Program-made: the position numbers and the translations under genes
From: Pyxicephalus adspersus
Taxonomy: Eukaryota > Chordata > Amphibia > Anura > Pyxicephalidae
Assembly: GCF_032062135.1 (NCBI RefSeq)
Contig: NC_092861.1
Location: forward strand, 143,483,802-143,547,801
Direction of reading: 5' to 3'
DNA: 64,000 nt
In this document: piece by piece, positions 12,544 through 24,947 of the stretch
Layout: every line of letters starts with the position of its first letter
Position numbering within the stretch: position 1 is the stretch's first letter
Notes under the pieces: model-generated
What the model saw: the letters and a program-made list of their open reading frames with translations, nothing else
Databases searched by the model: none
What the model was told of the DNA's origin: nothing

Positions 12544-15500
12544 CTGTTTAGGAAAAAAAAAAAAATAATAAAATCATGATAAACAGAATATAGAGATCCA
12601 TGAAGGAAAAGCAACACATTCACTGATACTTCTAGGTATGGGGGATATGTTACTTGCTCTGCTTCCTCCTATGGGACAGCACTGTTGCCTGATTGTTCAC
12701 TCAAACACCCAGTGCTGTAACATTGGAATTGGGAGATCTTCATTCTTGTGTGTCCCCATCTTTTTTATGATCCTTTCGTCAATAAACAAATTGGCAGAAC
12801 AGCATTTATAGCTGTGTATGTGTAGCTGGGGGAGGGGACATTAAAGGACTAAACTTTTAAGTGGGAAGGATGATGATCTGTAAATGCCTGCTTTAAAAAG
12901 CCAATGGTGTAAATTTATAAATGGTTCCAAATGGAAAGAAAAAAAATGTGGATCCGCATGCAAATAAATTCATAACTGAAAAACATACATTGACATTCTT
13001 CAGATTTAGGCACTTCTGCCACATTGTTGTCAGGATAATAGATGTACTCTTTTAGCTATTTATGTGTTTTGCCTGGTTTTTAGATAGTGGACTGAAATGC
13101 AATGCAGTATTTTTGTAATGGCCCCCTTTTTATCATTGCATTTACTATAGTGATAGGATCACTTATTAGTATCTGTGTCATAGCGGCAGATATAGACAAC
13201 AGTGGGCATCTGTGCAGAAATGATATAGGGCCCCACCCTCCAAACTAACTAGGAGCCTCCGGTTTGCTAAGGAGACAACACTTGCACCTCCCTAGGTCTG
13301 CCCCTGCTGTGTCAGATCTTCATAACACAAGTATCCACATTTGCCAAGCTGAGAGCTAAGTAGGGCTGAAAACTGGAGCAGCAACAATGAACCTACAGAT
13401 AGGTGAAAAACAGAAACTCCATGCAGAGTTAGAACTTGGAAACAGCTCCTAGGACCCCAGCACTGCAAGACAGGTTTAAAAACCTCCTCTTAGCCAATGT
13501 TATACTATAAATAAACTATCAGAAATAAATAAAACTTTTTTTTCATTGAACCACCATCACAATTGAAGCAGTTTTATCTGGAATGGTTGCTGTAAAGTTC
13601 CATTACTGAGCTCAGGCATTATGCAAATGAAGATTATCTCTTTTCTCTATTGGTGTTCATAATTCATGGATGCCAATAGAGATTTTGGGCTCTCTAGGGA
13701 AAGTCTCAGCAAGGTAGCCAAGGCAGACTTAAAGGATGAAAATCCATAATCAAATATCTAGATTGATTGTGCCACTTGCACTTCTATTGATTTGAATTGG
13801 GCTGGCTGACCTGAGAGAATAATAGAAGTGTGACTAAAACTGATTTATGGGTATAAAATATGTCCTCTGTTGAATAGTAATCAAACTGTATGGTTTAACT
13901 CTTTCACATATTTATAAAACTGATCAATGAATAACAGCAAAAGGGGAAAAATACACCTCTGGTGCAAAGCAATCTATTATATTTTATTTCAGTATAAAGG
14001 GATTAGTTGCCATGGCCATGACAAGGCTATTCCAGTAAGATTTATCTAAACAGATTTCAACCTGGAAAGAAAGAAATTCTCTTGAATTGGTAACATCTTC
14101 CTTAGTGTGCTTTATCTCCAGGTATACCAAACAATAATTTTTTCAGGACTGTGGATTGGCAACTCACATACAAGCAGTGCCACAGGTACAAGCTTCCCAA
14201 TACCTGAAAGTCTGGCTCTATAGAGAAGGTGGCAAGAAATTGTTACTGAATAAGTAAATATAGCAGCTTCAGATCAGCAAACCAGGTAAACTGGATCCAT
14301 CATTACTAGTTGTTATAATATGGTAAGGGAATAAAGTTTTGCTCCAACTAATACAATATAATTTTAATGAGGAACATGAAAAGTGCTGTAGCTTTTACCA
14401 GACATACTCGTATATTCAACAGGAACTAGGGAGCAAAGTAGCAAGGGGTTGCACATATTCACCTATAAATTAGGTTTCTCATTGAGTATGTACACCCAGA
14501 ACCAAACAGCTTCCATAACAAGACTAAAATTTGCTCTACTCCACTTACAGGACTGTATATATACCTCTGCTGGTCTTTACTAGCCTATGGTGCACAGTCA
14601 AAACATTAAAAGCAGCATATTCTTATATTCGGACACAAAAACATGCATCATGAGACTGCAAGACTTTTGGCCCTTTACAACACACTTGCATAAAAACTGT
14701 CTGAAATTTGGCCAACCCTGCCAGATCCTCCAGCAGACCCCGCTAAGTGTAAGACCTGTCAGGAGCACTTGTTGTGCCCTCTCCTACACAGGTAAGGGTC
14801 TTACCCAGTCACATGAGACCCATAGACAAAACATATAGGATATCCTATCGTTATTGACTTTCAGACAGATTTTGATGGACCTGCCATGAACTTGCTATTG
14901 ATGATTCAGCTAATCCTTAGACATATTCTGCTTGTTCATTCCCTTACTGTTGGATCCCATATTACTACCAAACTATCTCTTTTATTACATAAATTCATCT
15001 ACTGATTCCAAAAAGCATGGTTTCTTCCCAAGCCTACAGACTACTGCAACTTGCAGAAATACAACAAGACACTATATTTAAACTTGCACATTCTCTGTGT
15101 TAGCAGAGTTTACTTGATGATTCAAATGTCAGGTAATTCTGTAATTCTTTGTCTACACTGATCATTTATAACCCTTTTGGTCTGGAGGGGTAGCTTAGAG
15201 AGGAGGAAGCTTCCTTTTTCTTACCACCCTTTCTTTCTTCTGTTTCTTACACCATTCTTCCCCCTACCCAATTTATCTTTATACATTTATTATCCTGCCC
15301 ACCATTTTTATTCTAATGAAAAAAAAAAACGTAGTAAAAGCCACGCACATATTTTTGCCAGATATTGTCTTCATGTATGCAAGATCCATGACCACAATGC
15401 CTTTTTTTCTATAAACAAAATTTCATAACAACTTTTGGAATTTGTTGATTGTGTATTGGAAAACATACTGCAAACCGTACTTTCAGAGGTCCCAGGCTAA

Positions 15501-16667
15501 TCAAATGGAAACAATAGTCAATAACATAAATTAATTTTTGTATACAAAATTAAAGCCATGCCCCTGTGATTCACCCAAATGGGAACTACACTTCATTTAG
15601 GTTTCAAAAAGAGCTATTTGTATTGAATATTTTGCTGAAAAATAAATTTTGCCCAAAATCTGCAGAATTTTTTCACAATATTAAGAAATGCTTATCCCTA
15701 CGAATGACATATTTGTAAGTCATAGAGCCAGAAAATTTTATCTTTTATTTGGTCAAAATCAATTTTGTTAGCAACAGTGGCATCCATACATAGAACATCA
15801 ACCTTTTTGATGAATTTTTATCTCACCCTCCTACAGGGTCCAGACAAATAAGTCTAATTCAATCCCATTAATATCTCCGGCCAATTAATTTCCTCTCTTT
15901 CCTTCATAACCTTTTCCCTTGTCACGTCTTGTCATCCCTTCGAGTTTACCTGCTGCACAAATTAGCTAACCACATCGTAAAGATGAAAGAATTTGCCTTC
16001 TTCCCCAACCCCCCACCCTGTCGGTTTTCCCACCACTAAAATATGCACAGAGTCCGTTCTTTATAACCATCAGGAGATAAATGACTGGTTTTCCTTACTG
16101 AAGAATATATAATGGTTAAAAAGTCACTTTTTTCTCCCAGCTCTACATAAATCACAGAACTAGTCAATATTTAATAATGCTTGCCTTAGACCGGAGTCCC
16201 TTGATCACCCCTGTCATGTGTAATAGCTCCCTCTTCGATGTCTTTGACATAAAAGCTTGGCTTTACTGCAGTACTAACATGTAGAGGGTCATTACAGATC
16301 GACATTTACCTTAATCTGTGACTGCCAACCATGAACCGATAAATTCCAGCAGATTCCGCTGGGACAAATCAGTAAAGTTCTCAGCGGAGAGAAATCAAAG
16401 AAAATTCTGTGGAGAACAGAATACATTTTCTGCGAGGACTGCTTGGCAAATGGGTCCTGACTTTTTGAAAGTTCTTTTGCTGCACAAGCTGGCAACATTT
16501 AGTGTTACGTTGACAACCTGACAGACAGATCGACAGTCAATGCTGACACGTTGGAGGAGGTGATGTGGAAACAATGGCTCCTTAAAGGTGAACTCCAAGA
16601 AAAAATTAATCTTATTTCAAGCAAGCAACAATCACCCAACTCTTCTCTGCTTCTCTTTATAATGGAT

Positions 16668-16668
16668 T

Positions 16669-16724
<56 letters not shown>

Positions 16725-16734
16725 GATAGATAGA
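16668..16734. repeat. (ATAG)n microsatellite
   Basis: About 16 copies of GATA/ATAG with one interruption (taaatag). It is the second locus of the same motif in the window. Confidence 0.97.
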
Positions 16735-17060
16735 TCTTTGCTGTATTTCTATCATATAAATATTTTTTGGAACCTGTGACTTCGCCAATTGCATTCCACA
16801 TTTGTGGCCACCGGGATCAGGAGTTGGCGGAGTGTCCTATGTGTGATCCATGTGCATCCCACTATATAGTAGTGTAAGGGCTCTTTACAAAACAAAGAGT
16901 GTAGGAAGGAATGACATCAGCTCATTGAAAGCTATTAGGGGTGCAGAGAACGTTCTATCATTACTGGATCATTCAGCAAGGCAGCTGTTACTTAGGGAAG
17001 TGGGCCCTCATGGTGGCACTCTAGCCTAATGGGAAAGGGAAAGGGGGTGTACTTGATGCA

Positions 17061-17170
17061 GGGTGGCTCAAAAGTTAGCATTCTGGCCTTTGTAGTGCTA
17101 GGTAGTGCCCAAGTTCGAATCTCAGCCAGGGCACTATCTGCTTGGAGTTTACAGGGGGTTCTCCCTAATA
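17061..17170 (+). mobile_element. tRNA-derived SINE fragment
   Basis: The sequence has a tRNA-like pol III promoter. A box-A-like GTGGCTCAAAAGTTAGCA lies at about 17063-17080, and a box B GTTCGAATCTC lies about 35 bp downstream at about 17113. The non-tRNA body GCCAGGGCACTATCTGCTTG and GGAGTTTACAGGGGGTTCTC follows. This arrangement and wording fit the widespread fish and amphibian tRNA-SINEs. Not a functional tRNA: no clover-leaf closes properly and the box spacing includes extra bases. Confidence 0.75.
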
Positions 17171-17876
17171 TAAAATATTTTTATTTGCCCTGCAACTTTT
17201 ATTTGGTGCTATATAGGGATGACATAACCTTAATAAATATGGCACTGTGTTTAGGCTTGGAAGTGAATCCGTAAGCTGGGGGAAATCTATTCCTGAATGT
17301 TTGGTGGAAGAAGGCTAAAATGAGGGCATTGAGAGGAAGAAATCCAGCATATGTGCTCATGGAACGTATGTGCTTGGTCACCATGATGATGAATGTAGTT
17401 CATTATTAAAGTCTTCATTAATAAAATCCCCCAATCCTATGCAAATATTGTTTTTTAAAATATCAAAATTTGCATAAGCATTTGGCTGTTTAAAGTAGTT
17501 CCTTCATAGGTTGTTGGAGAAGGAGGTGTTGGGATGGTTCCTAATTCACTTTAGAGGGATCCATCGGGGCTTTAATGAACCGGCAAGGCCATGAATAAGA
17601 CTTTTTTTTAAATAAATATGGGTTTGATATGAATTGCTATACACCCCTGTATTATTTTACTCATTTGTCAGAAGTAATGAGTGTTTTACAGTATTACAGG
17701 GGTAGAGGCCCCATCAAGTTTTAATTGCTGTGTGAGTCTTCAATAGATACATGCTCTGTCAATTTTTAACACTTTTACAGTAAGTGATGGTAAATCCAAA
17801 AATGTACATCATTTGTTGGACCAGGAGGTCAAGGGGAAACCTTACAACTGCAATGCCACTTATGGTGTCTGCCCAA

Positions 17877-18178
17877 GGCTACGTACTCTTGTCAGAAGAT
17901 TCTCATCCGATAATCTCCTCAGGGCTGATATTGGATGAGAATCTGGCTTGTGTACAGTGTTTGTCATTCATGGTTTCATCCTGGTGGATCCACAAACCAT
18001 GAAAAATTGTAATGAAAGTAAAGGGAGAGGGTGTAGCGGGGTGTTGCTCCGTCATTCTCCCCCCTTCCCTCTCCATAGAGCAGAACAGCGCTGTACAGTG
18101 TTCGTTCAGTCTTTTGCTGTTGGAAAGGATCGTGAAAGATCCTTTTCAAAATCAATAATTGAAAGTGTGTACGTAGCC
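17877..18178. mobile_element. GTACACAC-type MITE, related to 2089-2510
   Basis: The left end is GGCTACGTACTCTTGTCAG and the right end is GTGTGTACGTAGCC, inverted to each other. The interior shares phrases with 41903-42185 (TCTCCATAGAGCAGAACA versus TCTCCATAGAACAGAACA; GGAAAGGATCGTGAAAGATC). Immediately to the right, 18181 onward (aggctttatacacatgta) looks like a fragment of a further member. Open frames here are incidental. Confidence 0.7.
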
Positions 18179-18494
18179 TAAGGCTTTATACACATGTAAG
18201 ATGATTGTCACCAAAGACAAACAAACGGTCGTGGTTGTCTTCGGGAAAATGTGACATGTGGGCATTGGTCTCCCAACATTGTCCATCAATCCTCCATGGC
18301 AAATAGAGTTTACCTTCTTCTTTGCTATATCTGGGACAGTTAGTAATGGGAAAATCTAAACTTTTATAGTTTAACTTAAACATCATGGAAGGGTAAACCC
18401 TCCAACAAGATGGTCTGTTCTGGTTACAGTCCCACAAGAAGAAAGAAGGGCTCTGCTCAATTGGAGAGATTTCCACTTAGGTCTTGTTGTGTCT

Positions 18495-18610
18495 CTATTT
18501 GCTAGCAAATGTTTTGAATCCTGGACCAGATCCATTCCAGGTCTCTTGGATCACCCAGCTTCACTGATGAAAGTTTATCCTTTCCAGCTTAGGAGAGCTT
18601 TAATAAATCA
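18495..18610. mobile_element. Palindromic MITE (GGCCTGATTTATTAAAGCTC family), right half
   Basis: It carries the loop and right arm: GCTAGCAAATG, then CCTGGACCAGATCCATTCC, then GGATCACCCAGCTTCACTGA, ending AGGAGAGCTTTAATAAATCA. The left arm is absent. Same family as 24739-24947, 44246-44461, 55251-55400, 56178-56260, 58412-58634, 60628-60799 and 60840-60952. Confidence 0.8.
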
Positions 18611-19746
18611 ACCCCAAAGTATGAAAAAATCCCAATGGCACCCAAACTCAAAAAAAAAAAAAGGTTTCAGGTATTTTCTACTTTTCTACTATCCTTTTCT
18701 ACTATTTACTTAAAAAATAGTGATATAGTAGATAATATATAATAGTGATGGTAATAATAATAAAAAAGTTTCTCTAGAATACTTTAAGTTCTTCTTTTAA
18801 ACTAGTAAATATTTCTTTAGCAGAGCTTACCATGTTGTGTGATTGGATATGCCCGTCTGGCCACTTGTCCATAAGAAATAAAAAATATTTTTTTTTCCCT
18901 TTTTGCTAAATTGATTGTTGCTCTACACCTCATAATCTTACAAGTGCTTCACAGCAGCACACATCAAAGTCTTCATTGCATAAGAAAGGGGACATGGCAA
19001 GCTTTGTAAGAGGTCAATAGAGACTTCCTATCATATATTCAACTCTGCCACATATGCTTCGAAAAATGGTACACAAAACGGGCTTTTCATGGCATTCTTT
19101 GGGGACTAGAGCACAAACTGAGAAATATTTCTTGGTTTAAGGCCGAAAAAGAGAAAAAAATAGAGAAAAATAAAAGACAAACGGATTTGTGGTGAAAGGT
19201 GAAATGTTACGCTTGGCTTTTGCTGTTGTGAATTTATATCTTGGATTTGTGTTATTGTTACAGTAAAGAGTATTGTTCAGAAAATGTCACTTTCAATAAA
19301 TGTGTACCTGTGTGTTGATCCAAGCAAGAAGAAGTTCCACTAGTAGAGAAGGCTGTAGAGCACAAACAAAGTAAAGTATCACTAGACTTCTTATTGTAGG
19401 AGTGGAGGAAACCTAAGATCCTATAGACATTTAGCTTTGTCTGCGTCCAAGGTGCAGATTTTTTTATAACCTCCTGCATGGGTGACAATAAGGACATAAG
19501 GTTCAAAGTTCCCAATAAGGCTTCAGAATCTAAATGGCCCAGGGACCACAGCCCATAGCCATGTAGAAAGGATAATTTACTCTAATTGAGGCATAGCAAT
19601 AAAACCCATCATAGGTTCTAAACCTTCCATATAAGGAAAATGTAATAATACTCCTGTATATGTTGATTTTTTGTTCTAAAGTAGGCTAGTTATATCAGAT
19701 GTAAAACCAATAGTTTTTATACTGCTATGATGAAAAGGAAAAGGGT

Positions 19747-20320
19747 GAGCTGAGCTGCTGAATGAGTGTGCTGTGGAGTCACTGCTTATAGGAAGGGAAG
19801 GACATTGAGCTGAGCTGCAGTGTCATTGATGGGAATGGGGGCAAAGGTAGATGAGCTATTCTGCACATGATAGAAAGTGTGGCGGTAAGGGGAGCTGAGC
19901 TGCTGAGTTATTGTTCAGAGGAAGGGGAAAATGTGAGTTGAGCTGCTATGGTATTGGTAAATGGGCTGCTGAGCACTTCTAGAAGGAAGGGTAGCAGAAT
20001 AATATGAGCTGTGAAGTCACTGCTCAGAGGAAAGGGAACAGAGTGAGCTGAGCTGATGTGACCTTTATAGGAACAGACAATGATAGATGAGCTGCTTAGC
20101 AGATAGTAGAAGGGGTAGGGGATAAAGGTAGCTGATCTACTGAGTCAATGTTTAGGGGAAGAGGTGCAAAGAGAGCTGAGCTACTGTGTCATGGATAGGA
20201 ACAAGGACATTGGTAGATAAGCTACTGAGCACATCTTGGGGGTCGGAGGTAAAGGAAGCTGAGCTATTGAGTCACAGTTAAGATAAGGGTGAACAGGGTA
20301 ATCTGAGCATTAAAGTCACT
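19747..20320. repeat. Higher-order tandem repeat of three ~43-bp subunits
   Basis: Twelve or so diverged ~43-bp units occur in the fixed order A-B-C. A is like GTGAGCTGAGCTGCTGTGTC with GGAACAAGGACA; B is like TAGATGAGCTGCTGAGCAC; C is like GTAGCTGAGCTGCTGAGTCA with CAGAGGAAGGGGAA. B-type starts are near 19848, 19957, 20083 and 20213, so the triplet period is about 110-130 bp over four rounds. No coding signature. Confidence 0.85.
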
Positions 20321-20610
20321 CATTGACCTAAATTACTTTAGTGCTTCTGCTATGAAATTAGAGGACACATTACTTCACAACTACATATGTCATTTGAAGG
20401 CTTGGTTTAATGATAATGATTGCTGGTGTTGGTTGCTGAGAAGATGAAAATCTATATAGCTTGGCTACCAATTCAAGTTCATCTGCCCCAAAGAGATATT
20501 TTAATACTTTATTTGAAAAAACCTCTAGGCTAACTATTACTAAAAAATAATAATAACACAAAAGAAAAAGGTTATTACTAATTCTAAGAGTAATGATAAT
20601 AGAGAAGTAC

Positions 20611-20773
20611 CTTCTTTTTCATAGAACAAGCCACTAAAATGTATGTCATAGGTCATGAGACCATTGGGTTTTTCTGGCCCTACCCATTTCACCAGAACAC
20701 TTTTTGGACTGCTGATGGTTGAATAAAGTAGAATAGTTCCTTCTGGCTTGGTTTCTTGGGTGTAGGCTTCTAG
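20611..20773 (-). CDS. ush2a: usherin exon: FN3 linker and N-terminal half of the next domain
   Basis: 163-bp exon, phase 0 in and 1 out, 54 whole codons. Acceptor is gggtattttacag and donor gtactt. It encodes LEAYTQETKPEGTILLYS, the typical 'LEA..PEG' inter-domain linker of usherin, then the B-strand VLVKWVGPEKPNG and the C strand YDIHFSGLFYEKE. The terminal G joins GT of the next exon to give Gly, so the protein reads FYEKEGDTIYN. Upstream of the acceptor the frame stays open for about 57 codons into the intron. Those codons are hydrophobic intron sequence, not an extension. Confidence 0.93.
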
Positions 20774-23161
20774 CTGTAAAATACCCAAAAGGAAGCAAAA
20801 GGTGACAAAATATACTGCAAATGTGTTAAATTTAAATTTTTTAAACTGACAGTGATCAAACAGTTCAATACAATTGTTCAGTGGAAAATTTGATGAAAAC
20901 AAAAGCTGCTGTTTCTTAATATAGGGTATGTTGCAATCTCCCAACTGTCCTCTCTGCTCTCATTTTCATGGAACAGTGCTGTCTGTTTATTTATCCCACT
21001 GTCACTGAAAACAATAACTAAAAATCATTTCCAGCAAACACTTTTAAGCGTGTGTATTTAGCTTTATGGTCAGTTTAATTGTCACCAAAACATTATACCC
21101 ACCTTCCTTACTTCCATTATGCTCAATTTGGTTATTGTGCGGCACTGTGGAAAAAGAGCTCCGTGTAAGCCGTTTAACTGGCTTGTCAGAGCTTACACAA
21201 GCTTTGAACATTCACACTTTATCATGGGACAGAATTAGGCCAATGACAAAGCACTAGTGCTGTCACATGGCAGAGGGAGCAAGTCACATGCTCACCAATA
21301 CCCAGAAGTATGCAATATTTTACTTAACTTCTAGTGGCTTAATGAACCATAAGTGGAGGAAAATCAATGGTGAATATGTTCTGCTGGTGAAAGAGAGGGT
21401 GGAGATTTATTGGCCATTTTACATTGGACTAAATAGGCAAATAAATGGTAACTTTAAAGCTAAATTCCAGCTCCACAACCTACTTTCCATATTTCTTTCT
21501 GTTTGAGCATTAGGTATAAAGACCCCTTCAGGGGTAAAGTTCAAACCAGGGGTCAAAAGATACAGGTCAACCTTTTTTTATTTTCTGTTATCAGCATTAA
21601 AACCCACACAAGTTCTTTAACAATAATTTGTTGACCTCTAAAAAAAAAGTTGCACCCTAATCTATTTTTAACATTCAAATTAACCCCTGTACCAGCATAC
21701 TTTTCTTAGTTGACACCTGAAGCATTGGCACCAAAAGCTAACAGCTCCAAGTACTGAAAATAAATCATTGGTTCCAAGATCCATTGTATCCTGTCCAAGA
21801 TTCCGTCCATGTTTGACAACCATTACAGCTATGAAAAGTCTGTGTATATAACCTCAAGCTTTGCTCTCCTGACTGCACAAGTACAACATTTTCTTTTAAT
21901 CCTTGATAACCTGTATACGCACTGAGAACATCCCTCAGAGTTTTATTTAATTTCCATTTTTTGCTCTCATGTCCTTAATTTTTTTTTTTAAACTTCTTAC
22001 ATACTTGAAGTTAAAAATGAAGACGTGGATCTGGCATGGTGCCAGGCAAGCTTTTAAGAGTAAATATTCATCAAAGTAGGCAAAGCTATAAAATGTTTAA
22101 TGGTAATAAAGTGTGCATTTCGGCTCTACCAATCGGAGTGGCATGAAGAGTTGGATCGGTTTCAAAGAGCAAGACGGAACCCTTTTAAAACAGACAATTA
22201 TGAGAATTTTCTTTGTAAAGTTCTCTTATGAAGTCAAAACGCAACATATGAACGGCCTTCCTGAGACTGACCACTTTCTGACCCCTTCACTTACTTTGAA
22301 AAGAACACAAAAAACACAGGAAATATTAATAACACATGTCTGTACAGCAAGATATGAATTTAAAGTGGACCAAACTCAAAAAATAAAAAGTTTCTAGCTT
22401 ATAGGGAACTTCTAGAAATGGTAATGGTGTTTAAGTAGCTCCATGTTCTGTAGCCTCTCAGCTGCTAGTCTCACCAGATTTTGGGTGAGATTTGGTGGAG
22501 TCAATACTGTGCTACTCTCTTTGCTGTAGGGGAATTTGTATCTGAGGACCTGCGGTGTATAAATCTCCCTGCTTCTGTATCATTTATTCTGTGGATCTGT
22601 GCTTCCTGCGTCTTTCTCCCTTGCTTGAAAATTCTCCACCAGTCACCAGATCATCAGTGGTGCAGCTCTGATATGGTGAAGCAATGCCCTGCCACAAAGA
22701 TGACCACCCTCTCATAGAAAACGTCCTGGTACTCATTGGTGGAATTGGCGCCCATGGTGTTTTTGAAAGTCCTCAGCCTTTCAAATGCACAATTTAACCC
22801 AATACATCTGAGCTCAGGCTGGTATAGAACCCCAGCCTGTGACTAGACAGAAAAGAAGCAGCTCAGTGATGGGCTGGTTTTAGTCATGTTTAAAACTTTT
22901 TACAGGTTGGGTATGTGTCAGGCATGTTTCTCCCCACTTTGACAAAAAATCTTTTTGTGTCACCAGCACTGATAGAGAAACTTTTCTCTAAAAGAGACAG
23001 ACAGTAAAAAAAAAAGCTTTGGATACCCTTTAATTTTAAAATTTGTCTGCAGTTTACCTTTAATAGAATCATTTTTAAAGTTGAGAAAGAGAGAAAGACA
23101 CTTTTGCACTCTTAACTCTAGACAGGGAGAGCACGGATCTGGTTAATGAGCCATTTCATAC
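20774..23161 (-). other. usherin intron, about 2.4 kb
   Basis: Intron between the exons at 23162 and 20611, with GT-AG ends and phase 0. No repeat family, RNA gene or other exon could be recognised. The ORF fragments in it (for example 22113-22397 on the plus strand) have no family signature. Confidence 0.75.
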
Positions 23162-23313
23162 CTTTTCACCTAAGGCACAGCCTTTTGCAGTACAAGCCTG
23201 AAGCCTAAAGGAATGCTTACTCCAGGGAGTCAAACTGTCCACGAAATAACTTAGACGCGAAGAATTCTGCATTAGGATTCCATCCATGTATAATCCGTAA
23301 GACGTTATTACAC
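23162..23313 (-). CDS. ush2a: usherin exon: second half of an FN3 domain
   Basis: 152-bp exon, phase 1 in and 0 out, 50 whole codons. Acceptor is tttccattttag and donor gtatga. It encodes VITSYGLYMDG, then NSS (possible N-glycan), then LTPWSKHSFRLQACTAKGCA and ends GEK. 'L.PW..H.F.L.ACT..GC' is the usherin E-F-G signature. It joins in phase 0 to LEAYTQE of the next exon. The fit at both junctions means the whole FN3 domain is intact across three exons (28.6, 23.2 and 20.6 kb). Confidence 0.93.
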
Positions 23314-24108
23314 CTAAAATGGAAAAAGGAAAATATAATCTAAAAACAAAACAATAGCGAATAAATATCAGCATGATAAAACAAAGAGCACTAAATTAGA
23401 TTGAAATGGCATTTAACTAAAGTTTGTATCATTTTTAAAACATTTCCTGCTGTTAATGTATCTGCAGTAAATTGGAAATTACAAAGGATCAATATGTGTA
23501 TATAAATATATATATTTAACTGTTATGATCCATTACAGCCATTAGGTAATTGTGGCACAATCAAAAGTCGCACATAAATTCTATTTACCCCTTACCTTAG
23601 AATCCGCACCTAGAATCCAGGAGCTTTATAATTGTGGGATAGGTGGGTCTACTCGTTTAGGTATGTACATTTTATAGTTGAAAGAATGTGTTAATTCAAG
23701 TCATAGGCAAAAAGGAAGATTGTCTAGTTGTTGTGTTTAGAATGCGTTGGGTTACTCTGCACAATTTAGGCCTTTTTGGGGCACTGGAGGTGGCAAAAAG
23801 AAATCTTGTTCCTTAACGTTGGCAGTAGGATTCATTGCAAGGTGGTAAAAGCTTCCTTGTATAAGGTTGAAAGGCTTGTGGCTTGCCATGGCAGCAAAGG
23901 GGTTGAATGCCAACAAAAACATAGCAATCAAAATATACATTTTCATAACTTATTCCTCCAAATGCGGTTTGTCAGCTTCCAATGCATTTTTGGTGCCCAA
24001 CTGACTCCCTCCTCCATAAAAGTAAAGTGTCTGGCACATAATACACCCCCCAACATTGGTCATTTTAACCCTGCTGCATAGCCAATAGGCCATGCAATGA
24101 ATTATGTC

Positions 24109-24715
24109 TTAACCTCCCTGGCGATTGATTATATCCATATTTTTATGTCAAAAGCAGTACATTGTTTTGCATGGAAATTTGTTGTTTAATATTTTAGACC
24201 AGTAATTCTTAGGAATAACTCCCGGGTATGATAAGTTTGAAATACAAATCATAGATTAAAATATATTAAATAATTATACATAGTAATTATGAAAAAAAAT
24301 GAATTTAATAATTTTATTGGGAAATTGAAAAATTATTAGTTTTTATTTTGTCCAAACTATTATTTACAAATCTATTATTTGTACAATATTAGGTAAACTT
24401 TTGTATTTATTATTTAGATTTATTTTTTATAACTTTATCACTTTGATCAATGTTTTAAAAGCAAATAACAATGTAATCTGCCTTTAAATTTCCCCCCAAG
24501 GCATGCCTCCCCAGCATAACGACGCTTTACTCATCACATCGATTAAGCCAAGGATGCAATGCAGAAGCCGGCCAGGTGTGCTAGAGGATGCCACCTGATC
24601 GAGGGGAGCAGGTAGGATTTTGTTATGCTACCCTGAGTGTGGCTCGGGGTTACTGCTTTTGATATATACAAAATTCATCCCGAGCCACACTCGAGATTAC
24701 CGTCAAGGTGGTTAA
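24109..24715. mobile_element. TTAA-flanked MITE with CCTCCCTGGCG termini
   Basis: The left end TTAACCTCCCTGGCG and the reverse complement of the right end, TTAACCACCTTGACGGT, are inverted repeats bounded by TTAA, consistent with a piggyBac-like target duplication. Near the right end an internal hairpin is formed by GAGTGTGGCTCGGGGT and CCCGAGCCACACTCGAGA. About 607 bp, very AT-rich core, no transposase. Such termini are familiar to me from ranoid frog genomes (memory, unchecked). Confidence 0.8.
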
Positions 24716-24738
24716 AAAAGTCAGACTCTGACATAATA

Positions 24739-24947
24739 GGCCTAATTTAATAAAGCTCTCCAAGGCTGGGGAGGATACACTTTCATCAGTACAGTTGGGT
24801 GATCCAGCAAATCTGGAGTGGATCTGATCCAGGATTCAAAACATTTGCTAGCAAAAAATCAAATGGTTTTAAGAAATCTATTCCAGGTTTGCTGGATCAC
24901 CCAGCTTCACTAATGAAAGTGTATCATCTCCTGTCTTTAATAAATCA
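24739..24947. mobile_element. Palindromic MITE, full-length copy
   Basis: Both arms are present: GGCCTAATTTAATAAAGCTC, then CACTTTCATCAGTACAGTTG at the left; CACCCAGCTTCACTAATGAA and AGTGTATCATCTCC at the right. The central loop around ATTTGCTAGCAAA is itself palindromic. It starts only 24 bp after the end of the preceding TTAA element. An open frame on the plus strand through it is incidental. Confidence 0.85.

Larger units (their letters stand above)
12544..20610 (-). other. usherin intron, about 8.1 kb
   Basis: Intron between the exons at 20611 and 12364. It contains an ATAG microsatellite (16668-16734), a tRNA-derived SINE (17061-17170), a GTACACAC MITE (17877-18178) with an adjoining fragment, part of a palindromic MITE (18495-18610) and a higher-order tandem array (19747-20320). 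From 12.6 to 16.6 kb and 18.6 to 19.7 kb I see only unique-looking AT-rich sequence. Confidence 0.8.

Noticed and set aside
17061..17170. Functional tRNA gene
   Set aside because: Box A and B are present, but the stem complementarity and spacing of a tRNA are not; a SINE explains it.
18838..18870. Possible 33-bp minus-strand micro-exon (acceptor-like ggacaag, donor gtaagc) between two usherin exons
   Set aside because: The flanking exons join in phase and give an uninterrupted FN3 C-C' region without it, and the acceptor has no good pyrimidine tract at the AG.
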